A DNA stretch of 64,000 bases from Balanoglossus misakiensis (taxonomy: Eukaryota; Hemichordata). Shown in pieces: positions 13,948-27,689 of this stretch. How positions within the stretch are numbered: position 1 is the stretch's first letter; each line of letters begins with the position of its first letter. The stretch lies in the NCBI GenBank assembly GCA_040954595.2, contig CM082584.2, forward strand, positions 2,728,001 to 2,792,000. The letters are read 5' to 3'. The notes under the pieces are model-generated. The model made no database searches and had not been told where the DNA came from. It saw only the letters and a list, made by a program, of their open reading frames with translations. The translations under genes and the position numbers were made by a program.

Positions 13948-14014
13948 AGGGAAAAAAAGAAGAGAAGAGAGAAAAAAGAAAGAAAGAAAGGAAGAGAGAG
14001 AGAAGAAGAAGAGT
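13948..14014 (+). repeat. Polypurine tract
   Basis: An almost pure A/G run of about 65 bases made of GAAA, GAGA and GAAGAA words. It lies just before a family R element start at 14,075. Family R elements at 62.6 and 62.9 kb end in (GAAA)n, so this tract may be the tail of a neighbouring element. Confidence 0.75.
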
Positions 14015-14074
14015 ACCGGTGGGACCTACAGAAGAAAAAAGAATGAAAGAATTAAATACATGAAATCAATGATA

Positions 14075-15480
14075 ATTAAAGCTGCAAGCAGCGTTGGTGG
14101 GGCACAAACGGTTCCCATGGTAACCAGCGAATCCCAAAGCTGTATCTGCTGTGGATACCAAGATATGGGAAAGTAGGTCAAAGGTCACCTGAGTTCACCC
14201 AAATTTGGGCGAAACATTTTGACACCATACTTGTCCATGACCAACAAAAACCAAACCTCTAGCCCTATTGGTTAGCCTGGAATTAGATATGTGCATAATT
14301 AATGAGGTAACATAAAAGACCCCAAAAGGTGTTCAATCCCTCCAAAAGCCAAGGCTCTATCCTGTCTGGATGCCGAGATATAGGGAAGAAGGTCAAAGGT
14401 CACCTGAGGTCACCAAAATTTGAGCAAAATTTTGACACCACATATGTCCTTATACAACAAAAACCAAACATCTAGCCCTGTTGGTTAGCTTGGAATAAGA
14501 TATGCACATAATTAATGAGGTATTGTGTAAGACTCTATTAGGTGGTCAATCCCCCCATAGCCAGGGCTGTAACTGCTCTGGAAGCTGAGATATGGGAAAG
14601 TAGGTCAAAGGTCACCCAAAATTTGGGCATAAAAGTTTGACCCCATAGTGGGCCATGTCCAACAAAAACCAGACCTGGAGCCCTATTGGTTAGCCTGGAT
14701 TTAGATATGCAGAAAAATGATGTTTCAGAAATAGGTCAAAGGTCATTGCCAAAATATTTGTGTCATGTCCTGACAGCATTGGTACCCATGTCCACAAAAT
14801 TCATGACTGTAGTGCTTTTACAAGAGGAGGTATGGGGAATATGCATATATAATTAGTTGGTTTAAAACTGGGTCAAAGGTCATGTGAAAATTGCCCCCCA
14901 AAATTGTGACAAGTTCCGGTCATATGATGACTTATATCCACAAAAATAATTTCCTTGGTGTCAACATTTTGGCTATAGAACGGAATTTACATTTTTCAAT
15001 GGTTTTCAGGAAATCCAATATGGCCGCCATAATGATCGACCAATCACAGTGCACTTCGCAAACTTGAAAGACATAGGTTAGGTGACTGCATACCCCGAAT
15101 CCCATAACTCGGCGATCACTGCTTCTGGAGAAGAAGATTTTAAAAGTTTTAAGTAGTTTTTCAGAAAAAAAATTGTAGCAAAAAAACTTTATATTTGACA
15201 TCATGATTTCAATGGGGTAAAATGATGGACAGAAGGTAGGCTACCTGCACACAAAATTTGAACTCGATTGGCCCAGTAGTTTTTGAGAAGGAGTCATTTA
15301 ACGGTTTTCGGAAAATCTAATATGGCCGCCAGGTCACGTGACTAATTAAATATTCACGGCCACTCTAGGTCTACTCATTGGCCCCTATCACCCTACCAAG
15401 TTTCAGCCCTGTAGGTGCTGCGGTTTTCCAGATCTACCTCGCCTGGCTTGTGCCCCTTATGATAGCATTAATGTTGCAAG
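14075..15480 (+). repeat. Family R dispersed repeat, relatively complete copy
   Basis: It begins ATTAAAGCTGCAAGCAGC, the same start as copies at 58,808 and 61,153. It contains three modules with AGGTCAAAGGTCA, then ACAAAAACCA, CTATTGGTTAGCCTGGA and ATGCACATAATTAATGAGG, followed by a segment with two AATATGGCCGCCA motifs and CACGTGACTAATTAA. No long open frame is present. Exact DR1 sites lie at 14,175, 14,390, 14,602 and 14,733, with a GGGTCAAAGGTCA variant at 14,870. The 3' hairpin seen in other copies is not evident here. I do not recognise a named family. Confidence 0.8.
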
Positions 15481-17879
15481 CCAGCCCAACCCAACAAACT
15501 GAGGGTCAAGGGGTACATATGGTCAATTAATAAAAAAAATAAGGTGCGACCAACATTGGCTAGGTCTAAGCAGTTCCTATGGATACCAGAGAGTGCCAAT
15601 GCTATATCTGCTATGTTTATAGGAAAGTTGATCAAAGGTCACCAAGAGCTCACCCAAAATTGTCAACAAATTTTTCTTCCAAAATGATCAGTGTAAAATG
15701 AAAAACAAGACTTCTGGCTCTATTAGTTAACCTGGTTATTAGGTGTTCCAGCCTTCAAAATTGTAAGACGTTATCTACTGTGCATGCCAAGGCATGGAAA
15801 AATAGGTCCATCAAAAATGTCCAAAACCAAAGCCATCAAAAATGTCAGAAAAAATTTTGATTGCATAGTGGTCTATGTTCAAGGAAACCCAGACTCAAAG
15901 CTTCATTGTCTAGTCTACAATTACGTAAGCACATATTTATAAGATTATCATTGGTCAAGAAATTCAGCAAAAAAATTAAGTCCAAAAGTAGAGCATGTTC
16001 ATAAAAAATTCAACCTGTAACAATATGGGTAAGCTCAGCATTAGATATGCACATATTTAATAAGGTCAACATTGGTCCAGTGGATTCCAAATGTAACAAA
16101 AATACCTAAGTCCCATACTTGTCCATATACATCAAAAACCAAACCTCTAGTGCTACTAGTCTTGCCGCAATAAGATATTCAGAAAAGAATACAGGTGCCA
16201 AATGTAGAACGAAGTTCGATGCCAAAATATGTCCTGGCAGCAGTAATGTGACAAAAATCATCACTGTTGTGCTTTTCAACAAGAGGCACATCCACGAATA
16301 ATTAAGTTCTGAAAAAAACTAGATCAAAATACATGCGAAAATTGCCAAAAAAAATGCAATGTATTCTGGTCATATGAAGACTCGTATCTATAAAAAGAAT
16401 TGGTGTGCAATCAATGAGTAACCCAGAAAAAGGAAATTTTAGTTTTTAATCAGAATTCATAAAATCCAATTTGGCTTCAATAAGCTTTAATTAAGTTCTG
16501 AAAGATCTGGATCAAAGAACAAATGAAAGTTGCCAAAAATTTGTATTATTAGGTGTTGAAAAAGGTTGGATCAAAGGACATGTGAAAGTTGCCAAAAAAT
16601 TGTAACATATTCTAGTCGTATGGTGACTCATATCCATTAAAGGAATTTGTATGCAATCAATGCATAGGCTAAAAATAGGAAAATTTAGTTCTTAATCGGA
16701 GTTTAGAAAATCTAATTTGGCTCCAATGAGATTTAACCAATCAAAATTCACTTGAAAACTTGATTAGATAAAAAAATGACAATTATAATGAGATTTTCAA
16801 AAATCCAATAAGGCATCAAAAGTCACATGACCACTAATGATATTATTGTCAAACTTTGAACCGGACAGTCAATTAGTAATTGATTTGCCCTGCAGTTTTG
16901 AAAAAATATGTCAACTTGTAGAAATTATCAGAAAATCCAATATGGCCGTCATGAAGAAGACAATTAAACTTACAAGCAGCATTGCAGGGGCTAAACTGGT
17001 TAGCATGGTTTCAAAAGAAAGCAAAGGCTGTATCTGTTGTGGATGCCAAGAAATGGTAAAGTACTTCATTAGGTGTTCCAGTCCTCTAAATTTGAAACAT
17101 GCATCTGCTGTGCATGCCAGGTTATGGGAACGTAGATCAAAGGTCATTGCCAAAATTATCAAAAAATAAGGTTATGTTCCGGCAGCAGCAGTACTTATGT
17201 AAACAAAATCATGACTGTTTTGCTTTTTAACAAGAATCGTATCCACATACAATTAAGTTCAGAATACACTGGATCAAAGGACATGTGTAGTTGTCAAAAT
17301 TTTGTATAATCAAGTTCTGAGAAAACTGGATCAAAAACATGTATTCTGGTCATATGGCGACTCGTATCCATACAAAAGTTTTATCCAATAAGGTTGAACC
17401 AATCACAATTCACTTGAAAACTTAAGTAGAAAAAGATTTTTGACATTTTTAATGAGATTTTTCAAAAATCCATAATAAATCCAAAGTCACATGACCACTA
17501 ACATTATTATTGAAAAAATTGGAACCGCACAGTAAATTAGAACTTTATTGGCCTTGTAATTTTTGAAAAGAGTCAACTTTTAAAGGTTATCAGAAAATCC
17601 AATATGGCTGCCATGACGAAGACAAAGCTAAAAGCAGCATTGAAGGGACGAATGTGGTTAGCATGGTTCCAACAGAAAGCAAAGGCTGTATCTGTAGCAG
17701 ATGCCGAGAAATGGTAAAGTAAGCCAGAGGTCATGCAAAATTGTGCTAACAAAATTTGATATCAAACTGATCAGTGTCCAACAAAATCCAGACTTCTAAG
17801 CTATATTGGTTAACTTGAAATTGCTTATGTACATAGTTATTGTGTTAACGTTTAATACTTCATTAGGTATTCCAGTCCT

Positions 17880-20800
17880 AAAAATTTGAAGGCTGTATCT
17901 GCTGTACATTCCAAGGCATGGGATAGTAGATCAAAGGTCATTGCCAAAGTTATCAAAAGATTTGGGTTATGTCCTGGCAGCAGTAGTACTCATGTGAACA
18001 AAATCATGACTGTTGTGCTTTTTAACAAGAGGCATATCCACATAAAATTAAGTAGTGAACAAAAATGGATTAGAGAATGTGTGAAAGTTGCCAAAAAATG
18101 TAACGTATTCTAGTCATATGGTGACTCATATCCATAAAAAATATTTGTGTGCTATCAATTAGTAGGCAAGAAATAGGAAAATGTATTTGTTAATCGGATT
18201 TTAGAAAATTCAATTTGGCTCCAATAAGGTTAAACCAATCACAATTCACTTGAGAACATGATTAGGAAAAATAAATGAGATTTTTTAATGAGATTTTCAA
18301 AAATCCAATAAGGCATCCAAAGTCACATGACCACTAATGATATTATTGTCAAACTTTGTGAACAGTAAATTAGAACTTGATTCGCCCTGCAGTTTTGAAG
18401 AAAGTCAATTTTTATAGATTATCAGAATATCCTATATGGCAACCATGAAGGAGACAATTAAAGCAACATGCAGCATTGCAGGGGCCAAAGTGGTTAGCAT
18501 GGTTCCAACACAAAGCAAAGGCTGTATCTGTTATGGATGCTGAGAAATGGTTAAGTAAGTCAGAGGTCATGCAAAATTGTGCTAACAAAATTTGATATCA
18601 CACTGATCCGTATCCAACAAAAAGCCAGACTTCTAACTCTATTGGTTAATTTGAAAAAGCTTATGTACATAAATATTGTGTTAAAGTTTAAACTTCATTA
18701 GATGTTTAAGTCCTCCAAATTTGAAGAATGTATCTGCTGTGCATGCCAAGTTATGGGGAAGTACATCAAAGGTAATTGCCAAAATTATCAAAATATATTT
18801 GTTATGTCCTGGCAGCAGTAGTACTAATGTGAACAAAATCATGACTGTTGTGCTTTTAACAAGAGGCATATCCACATAAAATTTAGTTCTGGAATTACTG
18901 TATCAAAGGAGATGCGAGAGTCACCAGCAAATTGAAATATATTCTTGTCATATGGTGACTCATATCCATAAAAATTATTTGTGTGCTTTCAATGAGTAGG
19001 CTAGAAATAGGAAATTTTAGTTTTTAATCGGAGATCAGAAAATCCAATATGGGTCCAATTAGTTTTAACCAATCACAATTTACTTGAAAACTTGATTAGA
19101 AATAGATTTTTGATTTGTTTTATGATATTTTTCAAAAATCCAATTATGCATCCAAAGCCACATGACCACTACTGATACTATTATTGTCAAACATTGAACC
19201 GCACAGTAAATTAGAACTTGATTGGCCCTGTATTTTTTGAAAAAAAATGTCAAGTTTTAAAGGTTATCCGAAAATCCAATATGGCCACCATGAAGAAGAC
19301 AATTAATACTAAAAGCAGCATTGGAGGGACCAAAGCGGTTAGCATGGTTCGAACAGAAAGCAAAGGCTGTATCTGTTATGGATGCTGAGAAATGGTAAGT
19401 AAGCGAGAGGTCACGCAAATTTGGGCCAACAAATTTCGATATCAAACTGAGCTGTGTCCAACAGAAAACAGACTTCTCAGCTCTATTGGTTAACTTGAAA
19501 TTGCTTATGTACATAATTATTGTGTTAAAGTTTAATACTTCATTAGGTGTTTCAGTCCTCTAAATATTTTGTTTATTTCCTGGCAGCAGAAAGCAAAGGC
19601 TGCATCTGTTATAGATGCAAAACTCCTGTGAACAAAATCATGACTGGTGTGCTTTTTGACAAGAAGCATATCCACGCACAATTAAGTTCTGGAAAAAATG
19701 GATCAAAGGACATTCGAAAATTGCCCAAAAATTGTAATATAATCTGGTCATGTGGTGACTCATATCTATTAAAAGAATTTGGGTAGGCTAGAAATAGGAT
19801 TTTTTTTAAATCGTGTGTTTAGAAAATCCGATTTGGCTTTAATTAGGATAAACCAATCACAATTCACTTGAAAACGTGATTAGGAAAAGATTTGTGAAAT
19901 TTTTCATGAGATTTTTCAAAAATCCAATATGGCAACCAAAGTGACATGACCACTAATGATATTATTGTCAAACATTAAACCGCACAGTAAATTAGAACTT
20001 GATTTGCCTTGTAGTTGTTGAAAAGATGTAAATTTTTAAGTGTTATCATAATATCCAATATGGCCGCCATTAAGAAGAAATGGGATGGGCCCAAGCAGTT
20101 AGCATGGTTCCAACAGAAAGCAAAGGATGTTTTGTTAAAAAAATCATATGAAAACTCATGTGTTCGAAAGAGCATACAGTGTGGTTTAACCGTGAGCGTC
20201 ATTGGGCAAAATTTCTTTTTGGATTTTGGCGCTATATAAACTTTTTTGCTTGATTGATTTGATTTGATTTTGTTGTGGATGCAAAGAAATGGTAAAGTAA
20301 GCCAGAGGTCACGCAAAATTGTGACACAAATTTTTGATCTTAAACTGATCAGTGTCAAACAAAAAACCAGATTTCTAAGCTCTATTGGTTAACTTGAAAT
20401 AGATTATGTACAAAATTATTGTGTAAAAGTTTAATACTTTATTGGGTGTTGCAGTCCACCAAATTTGAAGGCTGTATCTGCTGTACATGCCAAGGCATGG
20501 GATAGTAGATCAAAGGTCATTGCCAAAATTATCAAAAGATTTGGGTTATGTCCTGGCAGCAGTAGTACTCATGTGAACAAAATCATGACTGTTGTGCTTT
20601 TTAACAAGAGGCATATCCACATAAAATAAGTTCTGGAATTACTGGATCAAAGAACATGTGGAAGTAGTCTAATAATTATGATATATTCTGGTCCTATGGT
20701 GACTCGTATCCATAAAAAGAATTTGTGTGGTTTCAATGAGCACGCTAGAAATAGGAAATTTTAGTCTTTTATCGGAGATCAGAAAATCCAATTTGGCTCC

Positions 20801-21290
20801 AATAAGGTTTACCCAATCACATGTTACTTGAAAACTTGATTAGAAATAAATGTTTTGAAATTTTTTTATTCTATTTTTCAAAAATCCAAAGCCACATGAC
20901 CACTAACGATATTATTGTCAAACATTGAACCACACAGTCAATTTGAACTTGATTGGCCCTGTAGTTTTTGAAAAAAATGTCACCTTTTAAAGGTTAACCG
21001 AAAATCCAATATGGCCGCCATGAGCAAGACAATTACAACTAAAAGCAGCATTGGAGGGACCAAAGTGGTTAGCATCGTTCCAACAGAAAGCAAAGGCTGT
21101 ATCTGTTATTGATGCTGAGAAATTGTAAGTAAGCCAGAGGTCACGCAAATTTGGGCCAACAAATTTTGATATCAAACTGAGGTGTGTCCAACAGAAAACA
21201 GACTTCTAAGCTCTATTGGTTAACTTGAAATAGCTTATGTACATAGTTATTGTGTTAAAGTTTAATTCTTCATAAGGTGTTCCAGTCCAC
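17880..21290 (+). repeat. 3.4-kb segmental tandem duplication, copy 1
   Basis: This segment reappears 3,411 bp downstream with only scattered differences (for example CATATCC versus CGTATCC). It spans about four of the ~0.84-kb units, so the duplication is a higher-order event in the array. Boundaries are approximate because both ends lie in similar sequence. Confidence 0.85.
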
Positions 21291-24200
21291 CAAATTTGAA
21301 GGCTGTATCTGCTGTACATGCCAAGGCATGGGATAGTAGATCAAAGGTCATTGCCAAAATTATCTAAAAGATTTGGGTTATGTCCTGGCAGCAGTAGTAC
21401 TCATGTGAACAAAATCATGACTGTTGTGCTTTTTAACAAGAGGCATATCCACATAAAATTAAGTAGTGAACAAAAATGGATTAGAGAATGTGTGAAAGTT
21501 GCCAAAAAATGTAACGTATTCTAGTCATATGGTGACTCGTATCCATAAAAAATAGTTGTGTGCTATCAATTAGTAGGCAAGAAATAGGAAAATGTATTTG
21601 TTAATCGGATTTTAGAAAATTCAATTTGGCTCCAATAAGGTTAAACCAATCACAATTCACTTGAGAACATGATTAGGAAAAATAAATGAGATTTTTTAAT
21701 GAGATCTTCAAAAATCCAATAAGGCATCCAAAGTCACATGACCACTAATGATATTATTGTCAAACTTTGTGAACAGTAAATTAGAACTTGATTCGCCCTG
21801 CAGTTTTGAAGAAAGTCAACTTTTATAGATTATCAGAATATCCTATATGGCAACCATGAAGGAGACAATTAAAGCAACATGCAGCATTGCAGGGGCCAAA
21901 GTGGTTAGCATGGTTCCAACACAAAGCAAAGGCTGTATCTGTTATGGATGCTGAGAAATGGTTAAGTAAGTCAGAGGTCATGCAAAATTGTGCTAACAAA
22001 ATTTGATATCACACTGATCCGTATCCAACAAAAAGCCAGACTTCTAACTCTATTGGTTAATTTGAAAAAGCTTATGTACATAAATATTGTGTTAAAGTTT
22101 AAACTTCATTAGGTGTTTAAGTCCTCCAAATTTGAAGAATGTATCTGCTGTGCATGCCAAGTTATGGGGAAGTACATCAAAGGTAATTGCCAAAATTATC
22201 AAAATATATTTGTTTTGTCCTGGCAGCAGTAGTACTAATGTGAACAAAATCATGACTGTTGTGCTTTTAACAAGAGGCATATCCACATAAAATTTAGTTC
22301 TGGAATTACTGTATCAAAGGAGATGCGAGAGTCACCAGCAAATTGAAATATATTCTTGTCATATGGTGACTCGTATCCATAAAAATTATTTGTGTGCTTT
22401 CAATGAGTAGGCTAGAAATAGGAAATTTTAGTTTTTAATCGGAGATCAGAAAATCCAATATGGGTCCAATTAGTTTTAACCAATCACAATTTACTTGAAA
22501 ACTTGATTAGAAATAGATTTTTGATTTGTTTTATGATATTTTTCAAAAATCCAATTATGCATCCAAAGCCACATGACCACTACTGATACTATTATTGTCA
22601 AACATTGAACCGCACAGTAAATTAGAACTTGATTGGCCCTGTATTTTTTGAAAAAAAATGTCAAGTTTTAAAGGTTATCCGAAAATCCAATATGGCCACC
22701 ATGAAGAAGACAATTAATACTAAAAGCAGCATTGGAGGGACCAAAGCGGTTAGCATGGTTCGAACAGAAAGCAAAGGCTGTATCTGTTATGGATGCTGAG
22801 AAATGGTAAGTAAGCGAGAGGTCACGCAAATTTGGGCCAACAAATTTCGATATCAAACTGAGCTGTGTCCAACAGAAAACAGACTTCTCAGCTCTATTGG
22901 TTAACTTGAAATTGCTTATGTACATAATTATTGTGTTAAAGTTTAATACTTCATTAGGTGTTTCAGTCCTCTAAATATTTTGTTTATTTCCTGGCAGCAG
23001 AAAGCAAAGGCTGCATCTGTTATAGATGCAAAACTCCTGTGAACAAAATCATGACTGGTGTGCTTTTTGACAAGAAGCATATCCACGCACAATTAAGTTC
23101 TGGAAAAAATGGATCAAAGGACATTCGAAAATTGCCCAAAAATTGTAATATAATCTGGTCATGTGGTGACTCATATCTATTAAAAGAATTTGGGTAGGCT
23201 AGAAATAGGATTTTTTTTAAATCGTGTGTTTAGAAAATCCGATTTGGCTTTAATTAGGATAAACCAATCACAATTCACTTGAAAACGTGATTAGGAAAAG
23301 ATTTGTGAAATTTTTCATGAGATTTTTCAAAAATCCAATATGGCAACCAAAGTGACATGACCACTAATGATATTATTGTCAAACATTAAACCGCACAGTA
23401 AATTAGAACTTGATTTGCCTTGTAGTTGTTGAAAAGATGTAAATTTTTAAGTGTTATCATAATATCCAATATGGCCGCCATTAAGAAGAAATGGGATGGG
23501 CCCAAGCAGTTAGCAAAGGATGTTTTGTTAAAAAAATCATATGAAAACTCATGTGTTCGAAAGAGCATACAGTGTGGTTTAACCGTGAGCGTCATTGGGC
23601 AAAATTTCTTTTTGGATTTTGGCGCTATATAAACTTTTTTGCTTGATTGATTTGATTTGATTTTGTTGTGGATGCAAAGAAATGGTAAAGTAAGCCAGAG
23701 GTCACGCAAAATTGTGACACAAATTTTTGATCTTAAACTGATCAGTGTCAAACAAAAAACCAGATTTCTAAGCTCTATTGGTTAACTTGAAATAGATTAT
23801 GTACAAAATTATTGTGTAAAAGTTTAATACTTTATTGGGTGTTGCAGTCCACCAAATTTGAAGGCTGTATCTGCTGTACATGCCAAGGCATGGGATAGTA
23901 GATCAAAGGTCATTGCCAAAATTATCAAAAGATTTGGGTTATGTCCTGGCAGCAGTAGTACTCATGTGAACAAAATCATGACTGTTGTGCTTTTTAACAA
24001 GAGGCATATCCACATAAAATAAGTTCTGGAATTACTGGATCAAAGAACATGTGGAAGTAGTCTAATAATTATGATATATTCTGGTCCTATGGTGACTCGT
24101 ATCCATAAAAAGAATTTGTGTGGTTTCAATGAGCACGCTAGAAATAGGAAATTTTAGTCTTTTATCGGAGATCAGAAAATCCAATTTGGCTCCAATAAGG

Positions 24201-24683
24201 TTTACCCAATCACATTTTACTTGAAAACTTGATTAGAAATAAATGTTTTGAAACTTTTTTATTCTATTTTTCAAAAATCCAAAGCCACATGACCACTAAC
24301 GATATTATTGTCAAACATTGAACCACACAGTCAATTTGAACTTGATTGGCCCTGTAGTTTTTGAAAAAAATGTCACCTTTTAAAGGTTAACCGAAAATCC
24401 AATATGGCCGCCATGAACAAGACAATTACAACTAAAAGCAGCATTAGAGGGACCAAAGTGGTTAGCATGGTTCCAACAGAAAGCAAAGGCTGTATCTGTT
24501 ATTGATGCTGAGAAATTGTAAGTAAGCCAGAGGTCACGCAAATTTGGGCCAACAAATTTTGATATCAAACTGAGCTGTGTCCAACAGAAAACAGACTTCT
24601 AAGCTCTATTGGTTAACTTGAAATAGCTTATGTACATAATTATTGTGTTAAAGTTTAATTCTTCATAAGGTGTTCCAGTCCAC
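21291..24683 (+). repeat. 3.4-kb segmental tandem duplication, copy 2
   Basis: It matches copy 1 at an offset of 3,411 bp up to about 23,510, then at 3,393 bp. The change comes from an 18-bp deletion in copy 2 between two AGCA words (the phrase CATGGTTCCAACAG is lost), a typical slippage deletion. A partial third repeat of the opening sequence follows from about 24,684 to 24,820. Confidence 0.85.
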
Positions 24684-25384
24684 CAAATTTGAAGGCTGTA
24701 TCTGCTGTACATGCCAAGGCATGGGATAGTAGATCAAAGGTCATTGCCAAAATTATCTAAAAGATTTGGGTTATGTCCTGGCAGCAGTAGTACTCATGTG
24801 AACAAAATCATGACAGATGTGCTTTTTAACAAGAGGCATATCCACATAAAATAAGTTCTGGAATTACTGGATCAAAGGACATGCGAGAGTCGCAAACAAG
24901 TTGTTCAATCAAGTTTTGTAAAAATTTGATCAAAGAACATCTGAAAGTAGTCTAATAATTTTGATATATTCTGGTCCTATGGTGACTCATATCCATAAAA
25001 AGAATTTGTATGGTTTCAAGGAGCACGCTAGAAATAGGAAATTTTAGTCTTTTATCGGAGATCAGAAAATCCAATTTGGCTCCAATAAGGTTTACCCAAT
25101 CACAATTTACTTGAAAACTTGATTAGAAATAGATTTTTTGAATTTTTTTTATGATATTTTTCAAAAATCCAAAGCCACATGACCACTAATGATATTATTG
25201 TCAAACATTGAACCGCACAGTCAATAAGAACACCAAATTTGAAGGCTGTATCTGCTGTACATGCCAAGGCATGGGATAGTAGATCAAAGGTCATTGCCAA
25301 AATTATCAAAAGATTTGGGTTATGTCCTGGCAGCAGTAGTACTCATGTGAACAAAATCATGACTGTTGGGCTTTTTAACAAGAT

Positions 25385-25950
25385 GCATATCTATGTATAA
25401 TTTACTTCTTATAAAATAATGTAAAGGACACTGTGGTGCCCTTTGGGGATTACTCAGAAATTAGGTATTCACCAGAATTAAATTCAGGGGCGACATTGGC
25501 AAGCATATATGGCATTAATATTTAAATACTATGGAAACATAAAAAAATTAACTATGCCAAATAAAGTGTTATGTGTCACAGCAATCTTACAAGCTACACT
25601 AAAAAACAACAACTGATTTTTGTCCAAAAACTGTCTGTAAAAATACATGCGAGTATGACAAATTAATTAGTCCAATCAGACAGAGGCATTCACTGACCTA
25701 CCACCAGTTTATAATAAAATAGCTGGTGGTCCCTGTAACAGCTGGACCATTAAAATTATATAAGGAAGATCAGTTAAAAATTTACTCCAAGATTGCCGTT
25801 TATTTTTCTGATAAAAATGTTTATACATCTTAGTAAGTTATAACAAAGAAAATTATCAAAATCGGTTCACCGGATTTCAGCGTACAAACGCATCAAATAA
25901 TACTGAGATTCTCAAGTATCTTCACCATTTTTCAAAGAATTTTACCAAAT
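25385..25950. other. Non-coding spacer
   Basis: No gene, tandem repeat or recognised element is seen. The sequence separates the family R array from the first unit C copy. Confidence 0.5.
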
Positions 25951-26791
25951 TCTATAAAAATGTAAGATTCACAGAAGATTACTTCTTTCAGTTTTACAGG
26001 AGATCATCTAAACTTGTAAAAAAAATCTCTCTATTTTTTGCATGGCACCATGGTAAAATATGAAAATTTGCAATGTTTGATGTTCCGTGTCTAAATCATG
26101 TTTGATCTAATTTTCACGAAATTTTCAGATTATATTACAATATATGTGCAGATACAGATAGTGACTTATGTTTTTGATATCTGGATTATAATTTAAATTC
26201 ACAGGCGCTCAAATATGGTAAACCTAGCATTTTACCATTGCAAATGGGCGGCCATATTGGGTTGACATTTCATTAGATGGCAATATTTGTTTATACATTG
26301 CAATTTGCTGAAAATCAGTTCAATCACTGTAGTAAGTGGAAATATTTAAATTCTTGTTTATTTTAGCAATCATAAAGCTGATATTACTATAAAAAAAATG
26401 TTATACAGTTGCTTCTGGACAGCAAAAATTGCCATCATTCAAGTCAAAGTCTCAGATCAGCCCTTTTGCTTGCCTGTGTCGAGCAGATATCAAAAGTGGA
26501 GAAAGTTGGATAGTTTAATTTCTACATGTTACCTGTACTATCCTTGTAGACTATTAACATTAACAAGAATTTCATATTAACTTCTGGTATGATATGCATG
26601 GAAAGACTGGCTGGCTATAAATCATAAAAATGGACGCCGTTGCACCATACAGTTTTACTGCATACACACGTATTTTAAGCAAACTGTGCCTTTCATGTAT
26701 TCCACTTTTCTCCCTTCCTTGCTGGCTTTCTCTGTTTTTTTTCTGACTGTGTCTTTATAAAATTACTATTTTTTTTTATTTTTTTTTTTTT

Positions 26792-26810
26792 GGGGGGGGG
26801 GGGGGGGGGG
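26792..26810 (+). repeat. Poly-G run (19 G) specific to one unit C copy
   Basis: Nineteen G between a T-rich run and TAATTCAA. The equivalent positions in the other two unit C copies have only two G between the T-run and TAATTCAA, so the run expanded here, or contracted in the others. Confidence 0.95.
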
Positions 26811-26812
26811 TA

Positions 26813-27024
26813 ATTCAATTTCTGGCTCAAAAAATTGTACTAGAGCTGGTAAGGTTTCCTGAAAATTAATCCCTGTATCTTTAACGCAGGTGTGCAAGTT
26901 CATATAAAGTTCATTGGTTAAAGGAATATTATGAGCTGATAAATTTACTAAGCTCTTCTTTCCAGTTAGAAGCTCTGCTATATTAACAACTACTCTCAAT
27001 GCTACTTCAATAATGTTGCCTGTG
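26813..27024 (-). pseudogene. Unrecognised exon-like open frame in unit C, copy 1
   Basis: A minus-strand open frame of about 70 codons follows a possible splice acceptor (TTTGCACAG|GC). It reads GNIIEVALRVV near its start and LNQELIL-free, mostly hydrophobic helices after, ending in FEPEIELP before the poly-G run turns it into a proline stretch. The same frame stays open in unit C copies 2 and 3 with a few residue changes. There is no ATG at the head of the frame; the first in-frame codon after an upstream TGA is TTG. I do not recognise the domain. It may be an exon of a transposon or of a duplicated host gene. Confidence 0.3.
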
Positions 27025-27689
27025 CAAATTGACAATCAAAATATCCATTAGTTAGACAACATATTTGGTTGGGTAATTACAGAATAATAACTATAATTCC
27101 ATGCATACTCTACCTAAACTCAAATTAGAATATATAACTAAAATTATAGTTATACCCAGGTCTATAAAATGCTAAGAAAATGTAAAATCTAGGAAAGAAC
27201 ACCCATGGGCATTCAGCTCTTAGCAGATAACATCAGTCACTTTGAAGACATGTCACTTCCCAGACTTTACTAAAAATACTTCCAACTCTGACGTTAAACA
27301 CATCTCCAAAAAATCCAATATGGCAACCATGAAGAAGACAATTAAAGCAACATGCTGCATTGGAGGGACCAAAGTGGTAAGCATGGTTCCAAAAGAAAGC
27401 AAAGGCTGTTTCTGTTGTGGATGCCAAGAAATGGTAAAGTAAGCCAGAGGTCATGCAAAATTGTGCTAACAAAATTTGATATCAAACTGATCAGTGTCCA
27501 ACAAAAAACCAGACTTCTAAGCTCTATTGGTTAACTTGAAATAGCTTATGTACATAATTATTGTGTTAAAGTTTAATACTTCATTAGGTGTTCCAGTCCA
27601 CCAAATTTGAAGGCTGTATCTGCTGTACATTCCAAGGCATGGGATAGTAGATCAAAGGTCATTGCCAAAATTATCAAAAGATTTGGGTT

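Larger units (their letters stand above)
15541..25384 (+). repeat. Decayed head-to-tail array of family R derivatives (~0.8-0.95 kb units)
   Basis: Landmarks recur in fixed order: an AATATGGCCGCCATGAAG-like block, a decayed element start (AATTAAA...AGCAGCATTG), AAAGCAAAGGCTGTATCTG, GTCAGAGGTCA-like words, CTCTATTGGTTAACTTGAAA, AGATCAAAGGTCATTGCC, TGTCCTGGCAGCAG, AACAAGAGGCATATCCACAT and GGAAATTTTAGT. The first landmark lies near 16,936, 17,596, 18,434, 19,275, 20,058, 21,010, 21,850, 22,690, 23,470 and 24,405, so units are 660-950 bp. Most units carry AGATCAAAGGTCA, one base from the DR1 of intact family R. Many short open frames here (60-127 codons) are repeated copies of each other and contain no recognisable domain. 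Confidence 0.8.
25952..27311. repeat. Unit C repeat, copy 1
   Basis: About 1.36 kb starting at AAGATTCACAGAAGATTAC and ending near CATCTCCAAAAAATCC. It recurs at 30,752 and 32,598. Contents in order: a TTTTGCATGGCACCATGG block, GCGGCCATATTGGGTTGAC, a T-rich stretch, then a minus-strand open frame. This copy differs from the other two by a 19-G run. Its nature is unknown: it could be a non-autonomous transposon or a duplicated gene fragment. Confidence 0.75.

Noticed and set aside
13766-14176. 136-codon plus-strand open frame
   Set aside because: It is three readings of the 55-bp minisatellite, then the polypurine tract (Lys/Arg/Glu run), then family R sequence.
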